Source of the DNA: CAZVFX01 sp964626565
Lineage (GTDB): Bacteria; Myxococcota_A; UBA9042; CAIXZC01
Direction: 5' to 3'
Length of the DNA stretch: 37,604 nucleotides
Assembly: GCA_964626565.1 (NCBI GenBank)
Contig: CAZVFX010000069.1
Location: forward strand, 1-37,604
Shown: one piece after another, positions 25,479 to 36,600 of the stretch
Numbering within the stretch: the stretch's first letter is position 1
Layout: each line of letters begins with the position of its first letter
Translations under genes and position numbers: made by a program
The notes under the pieces: generated by a model
Database searches by the model: none
Told to the model about the DNA's origin: nothing
What the model saw: only the letters and a program-made list of their open reading frames with translations

Positions 25479-28400
25479 ATGGTTGCACGCAACATACTGG
25501 TATTAGTTGGCGCCTATCTTCTCGCTACTGCATGCGGTGAAGGAGCGGCGCCGGTGGTGTTGGATAGTTCCGTCAATGCGGACCTTGTCGAAGTAGCCGC
25601 TGACGTTCCGGCAGGTCAGGAGGTCGCCGCGGAAGAGGCGGTCGTCGATGGTGGCGAAGACCTGCCGGACATCTCCACGTTCGAACTCTTGGACGATGGT
25701 GATGCGGGGACCGGCCCGCTGCCGGGCGAGCCGGGATATCCATGCGAAACCGGTGACGATTGCAATTCCGCCTTCTGTATTCAGACCCCGGCGGGAAAGC
25801 AGTGCACCATGGCCTGCATGGAGGAGTGCCCCTTCGACTGGGTGTGCGTCCAACACGAGCCGAGTCTCCCCGACGAGATACTCATTTGCGTGCCTCTTCG
25901 CATGAACTTGTGCAAGCCGTGCCTCAAGAACTCGGACTGCCTCACCGACGGGGCGCAAACCGGTGACGCCTGTCTTCCCTACGGTGCGGCCGGCGATTTC
26001 TGCGGTGCGTCCTGCATGGGGGACGAAGATTGCCCTTCCGGATACGAATGCCAGTCGGTGCTGGACATCTGGGGCTACGAGTCGCATCAGTGTGTGCTCG
26101 CCGAGGGGCAGTGCCAGTGCCAGCCCTGGTTCGTTGATGAGCAGGCAACCACCATGTGTGAAATCGCCAACGACTCGGGAGTGTGCGAAGGGGAGCGGTT
26201 GTGCACTGCACAGGGGCTTTCCCCGTGCGACGCCCCCGTGCCGGCTCCGGAGGCGTGTAACGAGGTTGATGACGATTGTGACGGCGAAGTGGACGAGGAT
26301 GCGGGCGGGGATACCTGCTTCGTTGAGAACCAGTGGGGGGCATGCAAGGGGGTCTACCTTTGCGACGACGGGGCACTGGATTGCGATGCACCGGAACCGG
26401 AAGCGGAAACCTGTGACGGTAACGACAACGATTGCGACGGTGCGGCGGACGAAGGGTATCCGGACTCCGACGGAGACGGCCTGGCCGATTGCCTGGAGAA
26501 CGACAAGGACGGCGACGGGATCCTGGACTTCCAGGACAACTGCCCGGCCGTGCCCAACCCCGGGCAAGGGGACTTCGACCTGGACGACAAGGGAGATGCG
26601 TGTGACCAGGACGACGACAACGACCTGACGGCGGACGGAGAGGACTGCGGGCCGAAGGACCCGGCGGTGCATCCCGGTGCAGAGGAGACCTGCGACGGTA
26701 AGGACAACGATTGTGACGACCTCATCGATGAAGGTTTCCCGGACAGTGACTCAGACGCGCTCTCCAACTGTATTGATGACGATGACGACAATGACGGTTT
26801 TGTAGACGCCTCCGACTGTTCCCCTGAGAACAAGTTCATATTCCCCGGCGCAAATGAAGTATGCGACGGAGTGGACAACGACTGCGATTTCGATGTCGAC
26901 GAGTCTTTCCCGGACACCGACCTCGACGGCCTGGCCGATTGCGTGGACGCAGACAAAGACGACGACGGCGTCGATAACCAGGACGACAACTGCCCGACTG
27001 TGGCCAACGAAGACCAACTTGACGGAGACGGCGATGGCTGGGGCGACGCCTGCGACACCGACCTGGAGGGCGACGGCATTCCGGATGCGGTGGACAATTG
27101 TCCCGAAGTGTTCAACCCCGGCCAGAAGGATCTGGACGAAGACGGTGCCGGCGATGCTTGCGATGACGACCAGGACGGCGATGAGGTGCCTGACGCCGAA
27201 GACAACTGCCCCTTCAACTCCAATCCGGACCAGCTTGACGACGATGACGACGGCACAGGTAACGCATGTGACAGCGATGCCGATGGTGACGGAGACCCTG
27301 ATGCCACCGACTGCATGCCGGAGAACCCCTACGTCTATTCCGGGGCGGTTGAAGAGTGTGACGGGCTGGACAACAACTGCAACGGCGTACCCGACGAGGG
27401 TTTTAGCGATAGCGACTTTGATGGCAATAAGGACTGTATTGACGTTGACGACGACGATGATGGCGACTTCGACGTCACGGACTGTGCACCCTTGAATCCT
27501 GCAGTCCATTTCGGGGCCCTTGAGTCGTGCAACGGCATCGATGACAACTGCGACGGGCAGGTGGACGAAGACACGGGCTCCCTGGCGTGTGGCAAGGGTG
27601 AGTGCTTTCACACCACTGCCGCCTGCATCGGAGGGGTAGCCCAGACCTGTGATCCCCTGGAGGGTGTTGCTCCGGAAGAGTGCGACGGAAAGGACAACGA
27701 TTGTGATGGGTTGGTCGACGAGGATCTGGGGTGGACCAGTTGCGGAGTTGGGGCATGCGCCAATACGGTGGCGAACTGCCAGGGCGGGATACCCCAGGTT
27801 TGTGAGCCCAAGGAAGGGGGCGAGACCAGTTGCGGGCTGGGAGTTTGCGCCCATACGGTGTCCACCTGTGTCGACGGCATTCCGCAAGACTGTGACCCGG
27901 TGGAGGGTTTCGAACTTGAGGAATGCGACGGATTGGATAACGATTGCGACGGAGACGTTGATGACAATTTGGGGACGACTACCTGCGGTGCAGGGCTTTG
28001 TCTCCACACGGTGAACAACTGCATCGGCGGCATTGCTCAGGTCTGCGACGAGATGGAGGGTGCCGGTGAAGAGAAATGTGATGGCATTGACAACGACTGC
28101 GACGGCGCCATCGACGAGGGGGATGCCGGTGGCTGCCAGCAGTATTTTAAGGATGGGGACAATGACGGTCATGGGACCGAGGAGTGGCTGTGCCTCTGTC
28201 TTCCTCTGGGGCTTTACAAGGCTGTGGTAGGAGACGACTGCAACGATCTCAATCCCTGGGTTTTCCCCGGTGCGACCGAACTGTGCGACGGCGTGGACAA
28301 CGACTGCGACAACGAGACGGATGAGGACGGCGCAACCGGGTGCTCCTGGTATTACGCGGATGCAGACAACGACGGCTTTGGATCCGGGGAGCCGCAGTGT

Positions 28401-29594
28401 ACCTGCTCGCCGCCCGGGGACGGGTGGTCGGTTCTGGGAGGCGACTGCGATGAGGACGAATCGGGTGTCCATCCGGGGTCGTTGGAGCTTTGTAACGAGG
28501 TAGACGACGACTGCGACGAGCAGGTTGACGAGGGCTACGACTTGGACACGGACCCCCAGAATTGCGGTGTATGCGGATACCTGTGTCAGCCCAACAACGC
28601 GCTGGGCAACTGCCTGGATTCCGAATGTACCATCGACGAGTGTGTTGCCGGGTACGGCAACTGCGACTTCGAAGACGCCAACGGCTGTGAGGTGAACGTC
28701 TTGCAGGATGTATCGAACTGCGGGCAGTGTGGCGAGGTGTGCAATCTGCCGCACGCAGCCGAGGTGTGTATCGCAGGGAAGTGCGAGATCGGCGATTGTG
28801 ACGACTACTACGAAGACACCGACGGTGTGGCCGACACCGGCTGCGAGGATTTCACCTATGGTGGGTCGGCTGAAAACGCGGGTTCCAGTTGCCTGGATAT
28901 CAGCAATGTGCTGGCGGGTGCGGAAGACGGTGAGTACTGGATCAAGCCCGACCCGGAGGAGAATGCCTACGTCGTCTATTGCGACATGACCACCGACGGC
29001 GGAGGCTGGACGCTGACCATCAAGGGGACGCTGGATGCAGGGTATAATAACTCCTTCAACAAGACTCCCAACGACAGCAAGGGTTTCATGAAGAGCTTCG
29101 ATACGCTGGATTTCTCAGATGTGCTGGTGAAGATGGGCGGGGTGGAGAACGCCGAGTACTGGGTGTCGTTCCATGGGGTAGCCAGCGGCAATCAGACCCT
29201 GGACAATCGCATCAAGAACTGCTGCAGCGGCAACTACAGCGTGGACTACAACGTCGACGCCCCGCACCACTACACCAACCGCAGCGCGACTTTAGCCGGC
29301 ATTGCGGAGACCGAGGCGTTGTCGTTCCGCATGAGCCAGACCGCGGGCCCCAATGACGCTATGTTCTTCGTTGTTACAGTGAAGTCAAGGGACGCGGCAA
29401 GCGGCTACAGCCCGCAGAACTATCGCTACGTCGATAACCCCTTCGTTTCCGTTCTGCTCGGGTGGGGTCCCGGCCAGTATGATTGGAACAACTGGGAGTC
29501 CTGGACCGGCTGGACCACCGGTTGCGGCAACGCCGGGTATTACAACGGCAGCACCAGCAACTGTACCGCAACCGGCGCGGTGTTTATTCGGTAG
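25479..29594 (+). CDS. Large lipoprotein with MopE-type and thrombospondin type-3 repeats and a fibrinogen-like C-terminus
   Basis: 1371 residues from ATG 25479, with GGAGG 5 bases upstream. The signal peptide ends in the lipobox LLATAC, followed by an acidic linker to about residue 85 and a Cys-rich part (about 85-250). Residues 257-1023 hold 11 copies of the MopE-type motif (E-x-C-D-G-x-D-N-D-C-D-G) and four thrombospondin type-3 repeats of the DNCPxVxNPxQxDxDxDGxGDACD kind, all expected to bind Ca2+. Two or three NCGxCGxxC modules follow at about 1030-1120. The C-terminal 240 residues begin SCLDI and contain VYCDMTTDGGGWTL (GGGWT near 1174), a fibrinogen-like domain as in bacterial GGGWT proteins. 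It is probably a calcium-stiffened surface stalk with a ligand-binding tip. It overlaps the convergent flippase gene by 11 bases. Confidence 0.88.
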   Translation: MVARNILVLVGAYLLATACGEGAAPVVLDSSVNADLVEVAADVPAGQEVAAEEAVVDGGEDLPDISTFELLDDGDAGTGPLPGEPGYPCETGDDCNSAFCIQTPAGKQCTMACMEECPFDWVCVQHEPSLPDEILICVPLRMNLCKPCLKNSDCLTDGAQTGDACLPYGAAGDFCGASCMGDEDCPSGYECQSVLDIWGYESHQCVLAEGQCQCQPWFVDEQATTMCEIANDSGVCEGERLCTAQGLSPCDAPVPAPEACNEVDDDCDGEVDEDAGGDTCFVENQWGACKGVYLCDDGALDCDAPEPEAETCDGNDNDCDGAADEGYPDSDGDGLADCLENDKDGDGILDFQDNCPAVPNPGQGDFDLDDKGDACDQDDDNDLTADGEDCGPKDPAVHPGAEETCDGKDNDCDDLIDEGFPDSDSDALSNCIDDDDDNDGFVDASDCSPENKFIFPGANEVCDGVDNDCDFDVDESFPDTDLDGLADCVDADKDDDGVDNQDDNCPTVANEDQLDGDGDGWGDACDTDLEGDGIPDAVDNCPEVFNPGQKDLDEDGAGDACDDDQDGDEVPDAEDNCPFNSNPDQLDDDDDGTGNACDSDADGDGDPDATDCMPENPYVYSGAVEECDGLDNNCNGVPDEGFSDSDFDGNKDCIDVDDDDDGDFDVTDCAPLNPAVHFGALESCNGIDDNCDGQVDEDTGSLACGKGECFHTTAACIGGVAQTCDPLEGVAPEECDGKDNDCDGLVDEDLGWTSCGVGACANTVANCQGGIPQVCEPKEGGETSCGLGVCAHTVSTCVDGIPQDCDPVEGFELEECDGLDNDCDGDVDDNLGTTTCGAGLCLHTVNNCIGGIAQVCDEMEGAGEEKCDGIDNDCDGAIDEGDAGGCQQYFKDGDNDGHGTEEWLCLCLPLGLYKAVVGDDCNDLNPWVFPGATELCDGVDNDCDNETDEDGATGCSWYYADADNDGFGSGEPQCTCSPPGDGWSVLGGDCDEDESGVHPGSLELCNEVDDDCDEQVDEGYDLDTDPQNCGVCGYLCQPNNALGNCLDSECTIDECVAGYGNCDFEDANGCEVNVLQDVSNCGQCGEVCNLPHAAEVCIAGKCEIGDCDDYYEDTDGVADTGCEDFTYGGSAENAGSSCLDISNVLAGAEDGEYWIKPDPEENAYVVYCDMTTDGGGWTLTIKGTLDAGYNNSFNKTPNDSKGFMKSFDTLDFSDVLVKMGGVENAEYWVSFHGVASGNQTLDNRIKNCCSGNYSVDYNVDAPHHYTNRSATLAGIAETEALSFRMSQTAGPNDAMFFVVTVKSRDAASGYSPQNYRYVDNPFVSVLLGWGPGQYDWNNWESWTGWTTGCGNAGYYNGSTSNCTATGAVFIR
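26250..28548 (+). repeat. Coding repeat array: 11 MopE-type motifs interleaved with 4 TSP3 repeats
   Basis: The motif cores run from EACNEVDDDCDG through ETCDGKDNDCDD, EECDGLDNNCNG and EKCDGIDNDCDG to ELCNEVDDDCDE. TSP3 units (DNCPAVPNPGQGDFD, DNCPTVANEDQLDGD, DNCPEVFNPGQKDLD, DNCPFNSNPDQLDDD) cluster in the first half. Copies 6-9 alternate with segments of the type CGxGxCxHTxxxCxGGxxQxCDP. Confidence 0.85.
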
Positions 29595-30576
29595 CGTCTT
29601 CTCCCGGAGCAAGCTTTCCGGCTTTCTGAATCACTTCGCGGGAGAGGTCTCCCAGGAAGAAGTAAGCCAGGACGATGCGGAAGATCATGAAGCCGAAAAT
29701 GGCTGAGGTGGAGAACGCGTCGACTATGGCGCCGGCGTGGGCGGTGGCTGCGGCAACATAACGAGTGTAGAAATGGCGCATGACGATCTGGGTGGTGCCG
29801 AGGCCCGAAATCGAGATGGGCACGATCTGAATGAAGGTGAGCAGGGGCAGATAGACAAATAGCCGCTCCAAAGGAATGTCGATGCCGAACAGCAGCAGAA
29901 ACAGGTACTGAGAGAAGAGGTACTGTGAGAGGAAGAACACCCGCAACGCGACGAAGGTCACCGTAGTGACCAAGTCGAGCTTAGCCAGCGGTTCGAGAAT
30001 CTCCAGCTTCATCACCTTTGAGATGATTGGGATGCGCAGGTCGAGCTTGAGCATGCCAACGACGACCGTGAATCCGGACAGCCCGCCGACGACGATAAGC
30101 CAGGCGACGGTGAGGGTCGCGGGCTCCAGGGTATCGCTGCCCCAGTTGACCAGCAGGCCCGCGCCCAGCATCACGCACAGGGCTACTATGTCCATAACGT
30201 TGAGGAAGAACATGCTGCCCAACGACTTCCAGAAGGGCGCGTTCTTGCTGCGCTGCAGGTAGAAGGCCATGCCCACCAGGGCGACGTTGTAGTTGAGGAT
30301 GTTGAGGAAATACGAGGTGGCCTTGATGGGCAGCGCTTCGCGATAGGTCACCGGCAGAACGAACTTGCTGAACGCCAGCTTGACGCACCAGGTGTCGGTG
30401 AAGAACGTCGCCAGGGTGCCGGCCAGCGCCACCAGCAGGATGGCCGGGATACTTACGTCGGCCAGCGCGTCGGCAACGGTGTCGAGGTCGGTGGTGTAGC
30501 CCAGGTACCCGAGCAGCAGTACGGTTCCTAACCAGGGCAGAACCTGTTTCACGCGGGATTTACCGTCGGTGGGCAC
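29584..30576 (-). CDS. Flippase-like integral membrane protein (lysylphosphatidylglycerol synthase TM region family, UPF0104)
   Basis: 330 residues from a GTG at 30576 (GGAGG is 11 bases upstream; a second GTG at 30552 is possible). About eight hydrophobic segments span the chain: WLGTVLLLGYLGY, IPAILLVALAGTLATF, YFLNILNYNVALVGMAFYLQ, FLNVMDIVALCVMLGAGL, LTVAWLIVVGGLSG, YLFLLLFGI, LTFIQIVPISISGLGTTQ and IFGFMIFRIVLAYFFLG. The IPISISGLGTTQ motif with small residues in a polar loop is characteristic of the LPG_synthase_TM / AglD-type family. No catalytic synthase domain is attached, so movement of a lipid or lipid-linked sugar is the likely role. It lies 103 bases downstream of the giant Cys-rich gene on the same strand and probably has its own promoter. 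Confidence 0.82.
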   Translation of the reverse strand: MPTDGKSRVKQVLPWLGTVLLLGYLGYTTDLDTVADALADVSIPAILLVALAGTLATFFTDTWCVKLAFSKFVLPVTYREALPIKATSYFLNILNYNVALVGMAFYLQRSKNAPFWKSLGSMFFLNVMDIVALCVMLGAGLLVNWGSDTLEPATLTVAWLIVVGGLSGFTVVVGMLKLDLRIPIISKVMKLEILEPLAKLDLVTTVTFVALRVFFLSQYLFSQYLFLLLFGIDIPLERLFVYLPLLTFIQIVPISISGLGTTQIVMRHFYTRYVAAATAHAGAIVDAFSTSAIFGFMIFRIVLAYFFLGDLSREVIQKAGKLAPGEDATE

Positions 30577-30594
30577 GGGTGTGGAAACCTCCAG

Positions 30595-30612
30595 GCCCGG
30601 CCAATCCCGGGC
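30595..30612. promoter_or_regulatory. GC-rich hairpin in the flippase-gene leader
   Basis: GCCCGG (30595-30600) and CCGGGC (30607-30612) pair around a 6-base loop. The hairpin lies between the predicted start of transcription and the GGAGG of the flippase gene. It has no T-run, so it could be a leader hairpin or a weak end for the giant-gene transcript. Confidence 0.3.
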
Positions 30613-30620
30613 AGGTGGTC

Positions 30621-30649
30621 AGAATCATGCAAAGCGTGCTCGTTGTCAA
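30621..30649 (-). promoter_or_regulatory. Putative promoter of the flippase-like gene
   Basis: TTGACA (30649-30644), a 17-base spacer and GATTCT (30626-30621) lie in the gap after the giant gene. The -35 is perfect and the -10 is 3/6. Confidence 0.4.
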
Positions 30650-30679
30650 GAACGGCCCTTAAGGAGAGGATGGCCGAGG

Positions 30680-33600
30680 TCACTTCGGGTTTGCCAACTT
30701 GCAGTTGGTGCTGAACAGCATGAGCATGGTTTCCTGTGCATCGGGCGGGTCGAGGACTGCGGGGTCGAAGGCTAGTTCGATGGACTGGGGATACCCCAGG
30801 CTGTCGAGGCCCACGGTGAACTCCCAGCCGGAAGGGGATGGAGTCAGGGTAGTGGGCACTTCCTCGTCGCACTTGCCGTCGGGGCCGATGACGTAGGCCT
30901 GGGCTCCCGTCAGGGCGCCGGGCCCGGTCGCGGTTTCAACCATGAAAGTGATCTCGGCCTCCATGTTCGGAAGGCCGTGGAACCCCAGGTAGCCGACGCC
31001 GTCAGAGAGGTCTATGGTGTAGAAACCGAACTGCGTACCGCAAGTGACGACATTCTCCCCCGGGTCGCACTCTTTGCCACCGCTAGTAACGCACTCTCCG
31101 GACTGGCAGCTTCCTGCGCCTGCGTTACATGGCAACCCGTCGGCGACGGGAGCGTTGAAACAGCCGGTGAACGGGTCGCAGCCGTCGCTGGTGCATTCCT
31201 CGCCGTCGTCGCAATCGGATTCGATGAACATGCAGCCCACCGCCATGTCGCAGCCGATGGCCTCCTTGCACGCATCGGGTGGGATGCACTCAATGGGCAT
31301 GTGGTAGCACCCGGTGGCCGGGTCGCAGGCGTCCTCGGTGCACACGTCGTTGTCGTTGCAGTCGAGGGGCTCGGCAAAGCAGCCGGTGGCGGGGTCGCAG
31401 TCGTCTTCGGTGCACGGGTCGCTGTCGTTGCAGGGAAGGGTGATATGGTAGCAGCCGGTGGCCAGGTCGCAGCCGTCCTCGGTGCACACGTTGCCATCGT
31501 CGCAGGCGCTGGCTGAGTAGATGCACCCGCCAATGGGGTCGCACCCTTCGAAGATCTGACACGGGTTGGGCGGTGCGCATTCCAGCGGTTCGTTGTAGCA
31601 TCCGGTGGCCGGGTCACAGCCGTCGTTGGTGCAGACGTCTGAGTCGTCGCAAGCCATAGGTTCGTTGGAGCAGCCGGTGAGGGGGTCGCACGAGTCCTCG
31701 GTGCATATGTTCCCATCGTCGCATTCCACATAAGTGTACGTGCATCCTTCGTCGGGGAAGCACCCTTCGAAGATTTTGCACGCGGTTTCCACTGGACAGC
31801 CGATCTCTGAATAGTAGCAGCCGGTGGCGGGATCGCAGGCATCTTCGGTGCACTTGTTCTCATCGTCGCAGTCCAGGGGCAGGTCGGAGTTGCACACGCC
31901 TTCCTGGCATTCGTTGATGGTGCACTGATCACCGTCGTCGCAGGGTGCGCCTGTGCACGCGGAAATCAGGCAGTCCACCGGCACGGTACAGATTTCGAAT
32001 CCCTTGCATCCGCATTCGCCGGACTCGGTGATGCCGCACGAGTCGCCGATGGTGCTGTCGTCGCCGTCGTTGCAGGCAGCCGGTTTGCACTCGGGGTTTT
32101 CGACTTCATTGCACGGTCCGAATTCGTACGGGAAGCAGACGCAGTTGCCGTCCAACCCCAGCTCATCCCCCCCAAGGAGTTGGCACCAGCTCTTGGTGGT
32201 GTTGGGGTTGCCGTCATCGCACTGGTAGGGCGAGCACTCCGGGTTGTCAACGGGCCCACAGTTGCCGAACTTGACCTCGCCTGCGCACTTGCACACCCCG
32301 TCTGCATCAGGCTCACAATGGTCATCCAGGGTTGTGAGATCGCCATCGTCGCAGGGAGCGTCGGTGCACATGGGATTGGCTTCCGGATGGCACGGGTCGC
32401 CCTTGCAGCCGCAGCCGTTAAGGATGCCGGGGACGCACTGGTCGCCGCCGGTGGCAGCATCGCCGTCGTTGCACGGCATAGGGCTGCAAATGGGGTTGGT
32501 GTCGAGAGTGCATGGGTCCGCGTACAAGCCCACGCATTTGCACGAGAATTCTCCCGGCATGCACGCATCGAAGTAAGTGTTGGGGTCGCCGTCGTCGCAG
32601 TATTGACCGAAGCACTCGGGAATGGTCAGGAACTGACAGTCGGTGGGTTCGGGTTTGCCGACGCACGCACAGTCTCCGTTCGCGTTCTGGCCGCAGTAGC
32701 TTTCTGCCGTGTCCGGGTCGCCGTCGTCGCAATCCACCGGTATGCACTCGGGGTTCTCGAACTTGTGGCAGGGGCCGAATTCGTAAGCGAAACAGACGCA
32801 CTCGCCGCCCATTCCTTCGTCGCCCCAAACGATCATCTGGCACCAGCTTTTCGTAGTATTGGGGTTGCCGTCGTCGCAGTGAGTCGGTGCGCACTGTGGA
32901 TTATCGTCCGGGCCACAGGTGGTGAAAGTGTCTTCGCCGATGCACTTGCAGCCGCCGTACTCGTCGACTTGGCAGTGGTCACCGGAAGTGGTGGGGTTGC
33001 CGTCGCTGCACTCCGCGTCGACGCACTCGGGGTTCCCGTCGGGGTGGCAAGGACTTCCCTTGCATTTGCAGCCGTCGAGGAAGCCCGGGACGCAATGGTC
33101 ACCGCCCGTGGCCGGGTCACCATCGCTGCACTCTTCCGGCGTGCACTCGGCGTTGGCCACGCACGGGTCTGAGTAGAGGCCGACACACTTGCACCCCAAC
33201 TCACCCGGTATGCACGCGTCGAAGAAGGTGTTGTTGTCCCCATCGTCGCAAGCTTGCCCGACGCACTCCAGTGGAGTGAGCAGGAAGCAGTCGGTAGGAG
33301 TCACCTCGCCAACACATTTGCACTCGCCCCCCTCGGTGAGCGCACAGTTGCTCTTGGCTGTTGACGGGTCTCCGTCGTCACATTCCACCCCGTAGCACAT
33401 GGGGTTGCCCTGGCTCGAGCACGGTGGGGGCGGCGGGAAGCCCTTGCAAACGCATCCCGACTCGCTCGTCATCCAGCACTGGTCATTTTCAGTGGTTTCG
33501 TCACCGTCGTCGCACGGCAGGTCCTTGCACATGGGGTTCACGGCCTGGTTGCACGAGTCGGCTACGATGTCGCCCCAGCACATGCAGGTAGGTAATTCGC

Positions 33601-36600
33601 CGTCAATGCTGGAGGGAATCTCCTGGCACCTGTCGTTCTCAGTATAGGCGACCTTGTCGTCGCACGAATCAGGAGTGCAGCCGGGGTTGTTCTGCCACGA
33701 ACACGGTCCGGGCACCAGATCGCCGAGACAAACGCAGATGCCCGCGGCGACGACTTGACACCTGTCGTTTTCGGTGCTGTCATAGCCGTCGTCGCAGTCA
33801 TGCTCGATGCAGAGGGGATTGTCCAACTTCGAGCACGGCTCGCCAGCCTGCCCCTGGCAGAGACACTCGCCCGCTTCGTTCAACACACATCTATCCCACA
33901 GGGTTGAGAAGTCGCCGTCGTCACACGGGAACATGGTGCACGAAGGGTTGTTTTCCGCGGAACAGAGTGCGGTCCCGGATCCTTCGCAGACGCAGAGGCC
34001 TCCTTCCTTTGCCACGCAGTGGTCGTCGTACGTCTTGTCGTTTCCGTCCTCGCACGGCCAGGGCGAGCATTGCAGATTGGCCGCACCGCACGCATCATCG
34101 GCAAGCTCGCCGACACAGCCACAGGCCAGCGTCATCAGGTCCATGACGCACTTGTCGTTGACCGTGTACTCCAACCCGTCGTCACACGGGAATGGAGAGC
34201 ACATGGGATTGGCGAAATCTCCGCACGGTTCGTCTGAAATCACCCCTTCACACCAGCAGTCCAAGCCGTCTTCGGAGTTGACGCACGCGTCGTTGATAGT
34301 CTCCGGACTGCCGTCGTCGCACATGTAGGGGGCGCACTGGTTGTTCAGTACCGGATGGCACGGGTCGGTGATCTCGACTCCCTGGCAATCGCAAATGCCG
34401 CCTTCTCCTTCAACGCAAGCATCGTCGAAGGTCGACGGGTCGAAGTCGTCGCAAGGTTCGGGAGAACACTCGGGATTTTTTACCATGCTGCACGGCCCGA
34501 AAATGTCCATATCCGGTAGGCAGACGCAGGAGCCGCTAAGCACCGACTGCTGGCAGTGCTCCCCTTCGGTTTCCGGGTTTCCGTCGTCGCAGTCCCACGG
34601 CTCGCAGGCCGGATTGAACTGGTCGCCGCAGGGGTTGGGAACCGACTTGCCCTGGCACGCGCAGCCTTCGGCGGTGATGGTACATTTGTCGCCCCAGGTC
34701 GCCGGGTTGTTGTCGTCGCACGGCACCGCGTTGCAGCTGGGGTTGACCAGCGGCGAGCACGGGTCGGCTACAGGTGTGCCCACGCACTTGCACAAGCCTC
34801 CTTCGCCTGCAGCGCAGTGGTCTTCTTCGGTCAAGGAGTTGCCGTCGTCGCACTCGGACGGAAGGCATTCCGGGTTGCCCGCACCGCACGGGTCTTCGGC
34901 AGTCTCACCCGCACAGATGCATTCTCCCCCTTCAGCGAGCTTGCAATGGTCGCCCAGGGTCGCGGCGTCACCGTCGTCGCATGGGGAGTCCACGCACTCC
35001 GGATTTGCTTCCTCTGAACAGGCGGGGTGGTCGCCCGCACACTTGCACGCGGAGAGATCACCCTCGAACAGCACCTGGCAGCGGTCGGCGCCGGTTGCCG
35101 GGTTGCCGTCGTCGCAGCTCTGAGGCAGGCAGGAGTTCGGGTCCATGGCCGCACACGGGTCGCCTTTGCCCACGCACTCGCAGCCCAGTTCAGTCACCAG
35201 GCATTTGTCCTGCACAGTATAGTCCTTGCCGTCGGTGCACGACACCGGGGCACATTGGGGGTTTTGCTCTGAGCCGCAGTCGGGGTACAGCACGGTGCCG
35301 GCGCAAATGCAGTCCAGCTCGCCGTCGCCCCCGGTTATCTGTTTGCAGCGGTCGCTTACCGTGAGCGGGTCAAGGTCGTCGCACACGTTGTCGATGCACT
35401 CGGGATTGATCAGGGGTGAGCAATTGGCCCCGGAATACCAGCCGATGCATTGGCATCCTCCCTCCATGTCCACGCAAGCGTCATTCGTGGTCAGAGGGTT
35501 GCCGTCATCGCAGGGTTCCGGCGTACACTCGGGGTTCTCTTCCGGCGAGCAGATGGCTTGTCCGTCAGGCAAGCCGACGCAGGTGCAGAGCACCAGGTCC
35601 TCGGTCACGTTGGCCAGCTTGCATTTGTCGTTGAAGGTGGCGTCGTCGCCGTCGCTGCACGGGTCGGGGCTGCACATGGGGTTATCTGTAATGGAGCACG
35701 GCCCCACCTTGCCCTTGCAGATACATCCTTCGGGCGTCAGCACGCACTGGTCGTTGGTGGTAAGCCCGTCTTTGTCGTTGCACGGCACTGCTTGGCAGAA
35801 TTCGTTGAGGAACCCTCCACAGGGGTCTTCGTTCTCGGGATATCCGATACATTCGCAAACGCCGGTGTTAGCGTTGGGGAAGCAGATGTCGCCGACGGTC
35901 AAGTCGTCGCCGTCGCTGCACCCCTTGGGCTCGCAGATCGGGTTGTTCTCCGGTGCGCACGGATCGAAGGAGTACTGGCCCTCGCAGGCGCACAGCCCCT
36001 CTTCGCCCTCGACGCAGATGTCGCCGATGGTGGTGGGGTTTCCGTCTTCACATGCCTTGGGTTCGCAGGTGGGATTGAAGTCTGCATTGCAGGGTCCGCC
36101 CGCGATCGCTTCGCCCTTGCACCAGCACGATTCGAAGTTGCTTTGGCACTTGTCGTACAGGGTGTTGACGTTGCCGTCGTCGCACGGGTAGGGGAGGCAC
36201 TCGTTATTGGCCAGCGGGTCGCACGGGTCTGCAACCGCGTCGCCCTGGCACAGGCAGTCGTCGCCGATGAGAACGCACTTGTCGCCGATGGTGCCGTTGT
36301 CACCGTCCTCGCAGGCATACGGGTTACACTCGGCGTTGGCTTCGTCTCCACACGCGTCGGTTTTCGCCACGCCCTGGCAGTTGCATTCTCCTTCTTCCGT
36401 CAGCACGCACTTGTCCAGCGTCGTGCTGAAATCAGCGTCGCTGCACTCCCAGGGCTCACACGCCGGGTTGTTGCCCGGACCGCAGGCGGATAGTATGTCG
36501 AAGCCCTGGCAGACGCAATCTCCACCCTCAGTCACGACACAATGGTCCTCCACCGTAAGCTCGCTGCCGTCGTCACACTCCCACGGGTTGCACTCGGGGT

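Noticed and set aside
26751..28754. 667-codon minus-strand frame opposite the MopE/TSP3 repeats
   Set aside because: Its Val/Ile/Ala-rich product simply mirrors the repeated CDGxDNDCDG codons.
30650..30679. Intrinsic terminator after the giant gene (CGGCC ... GGCCG)
   Set aside because: The stem is only 5 bp with a 14-base loop and no T-run, too weak to call.
32180..36493. Several 300-350-codon plus-strand frames opposite the giant Cys-rich gene
   Set aside because: Periodic antisense shadows of the CDDG repeat units with no start signals or domains.
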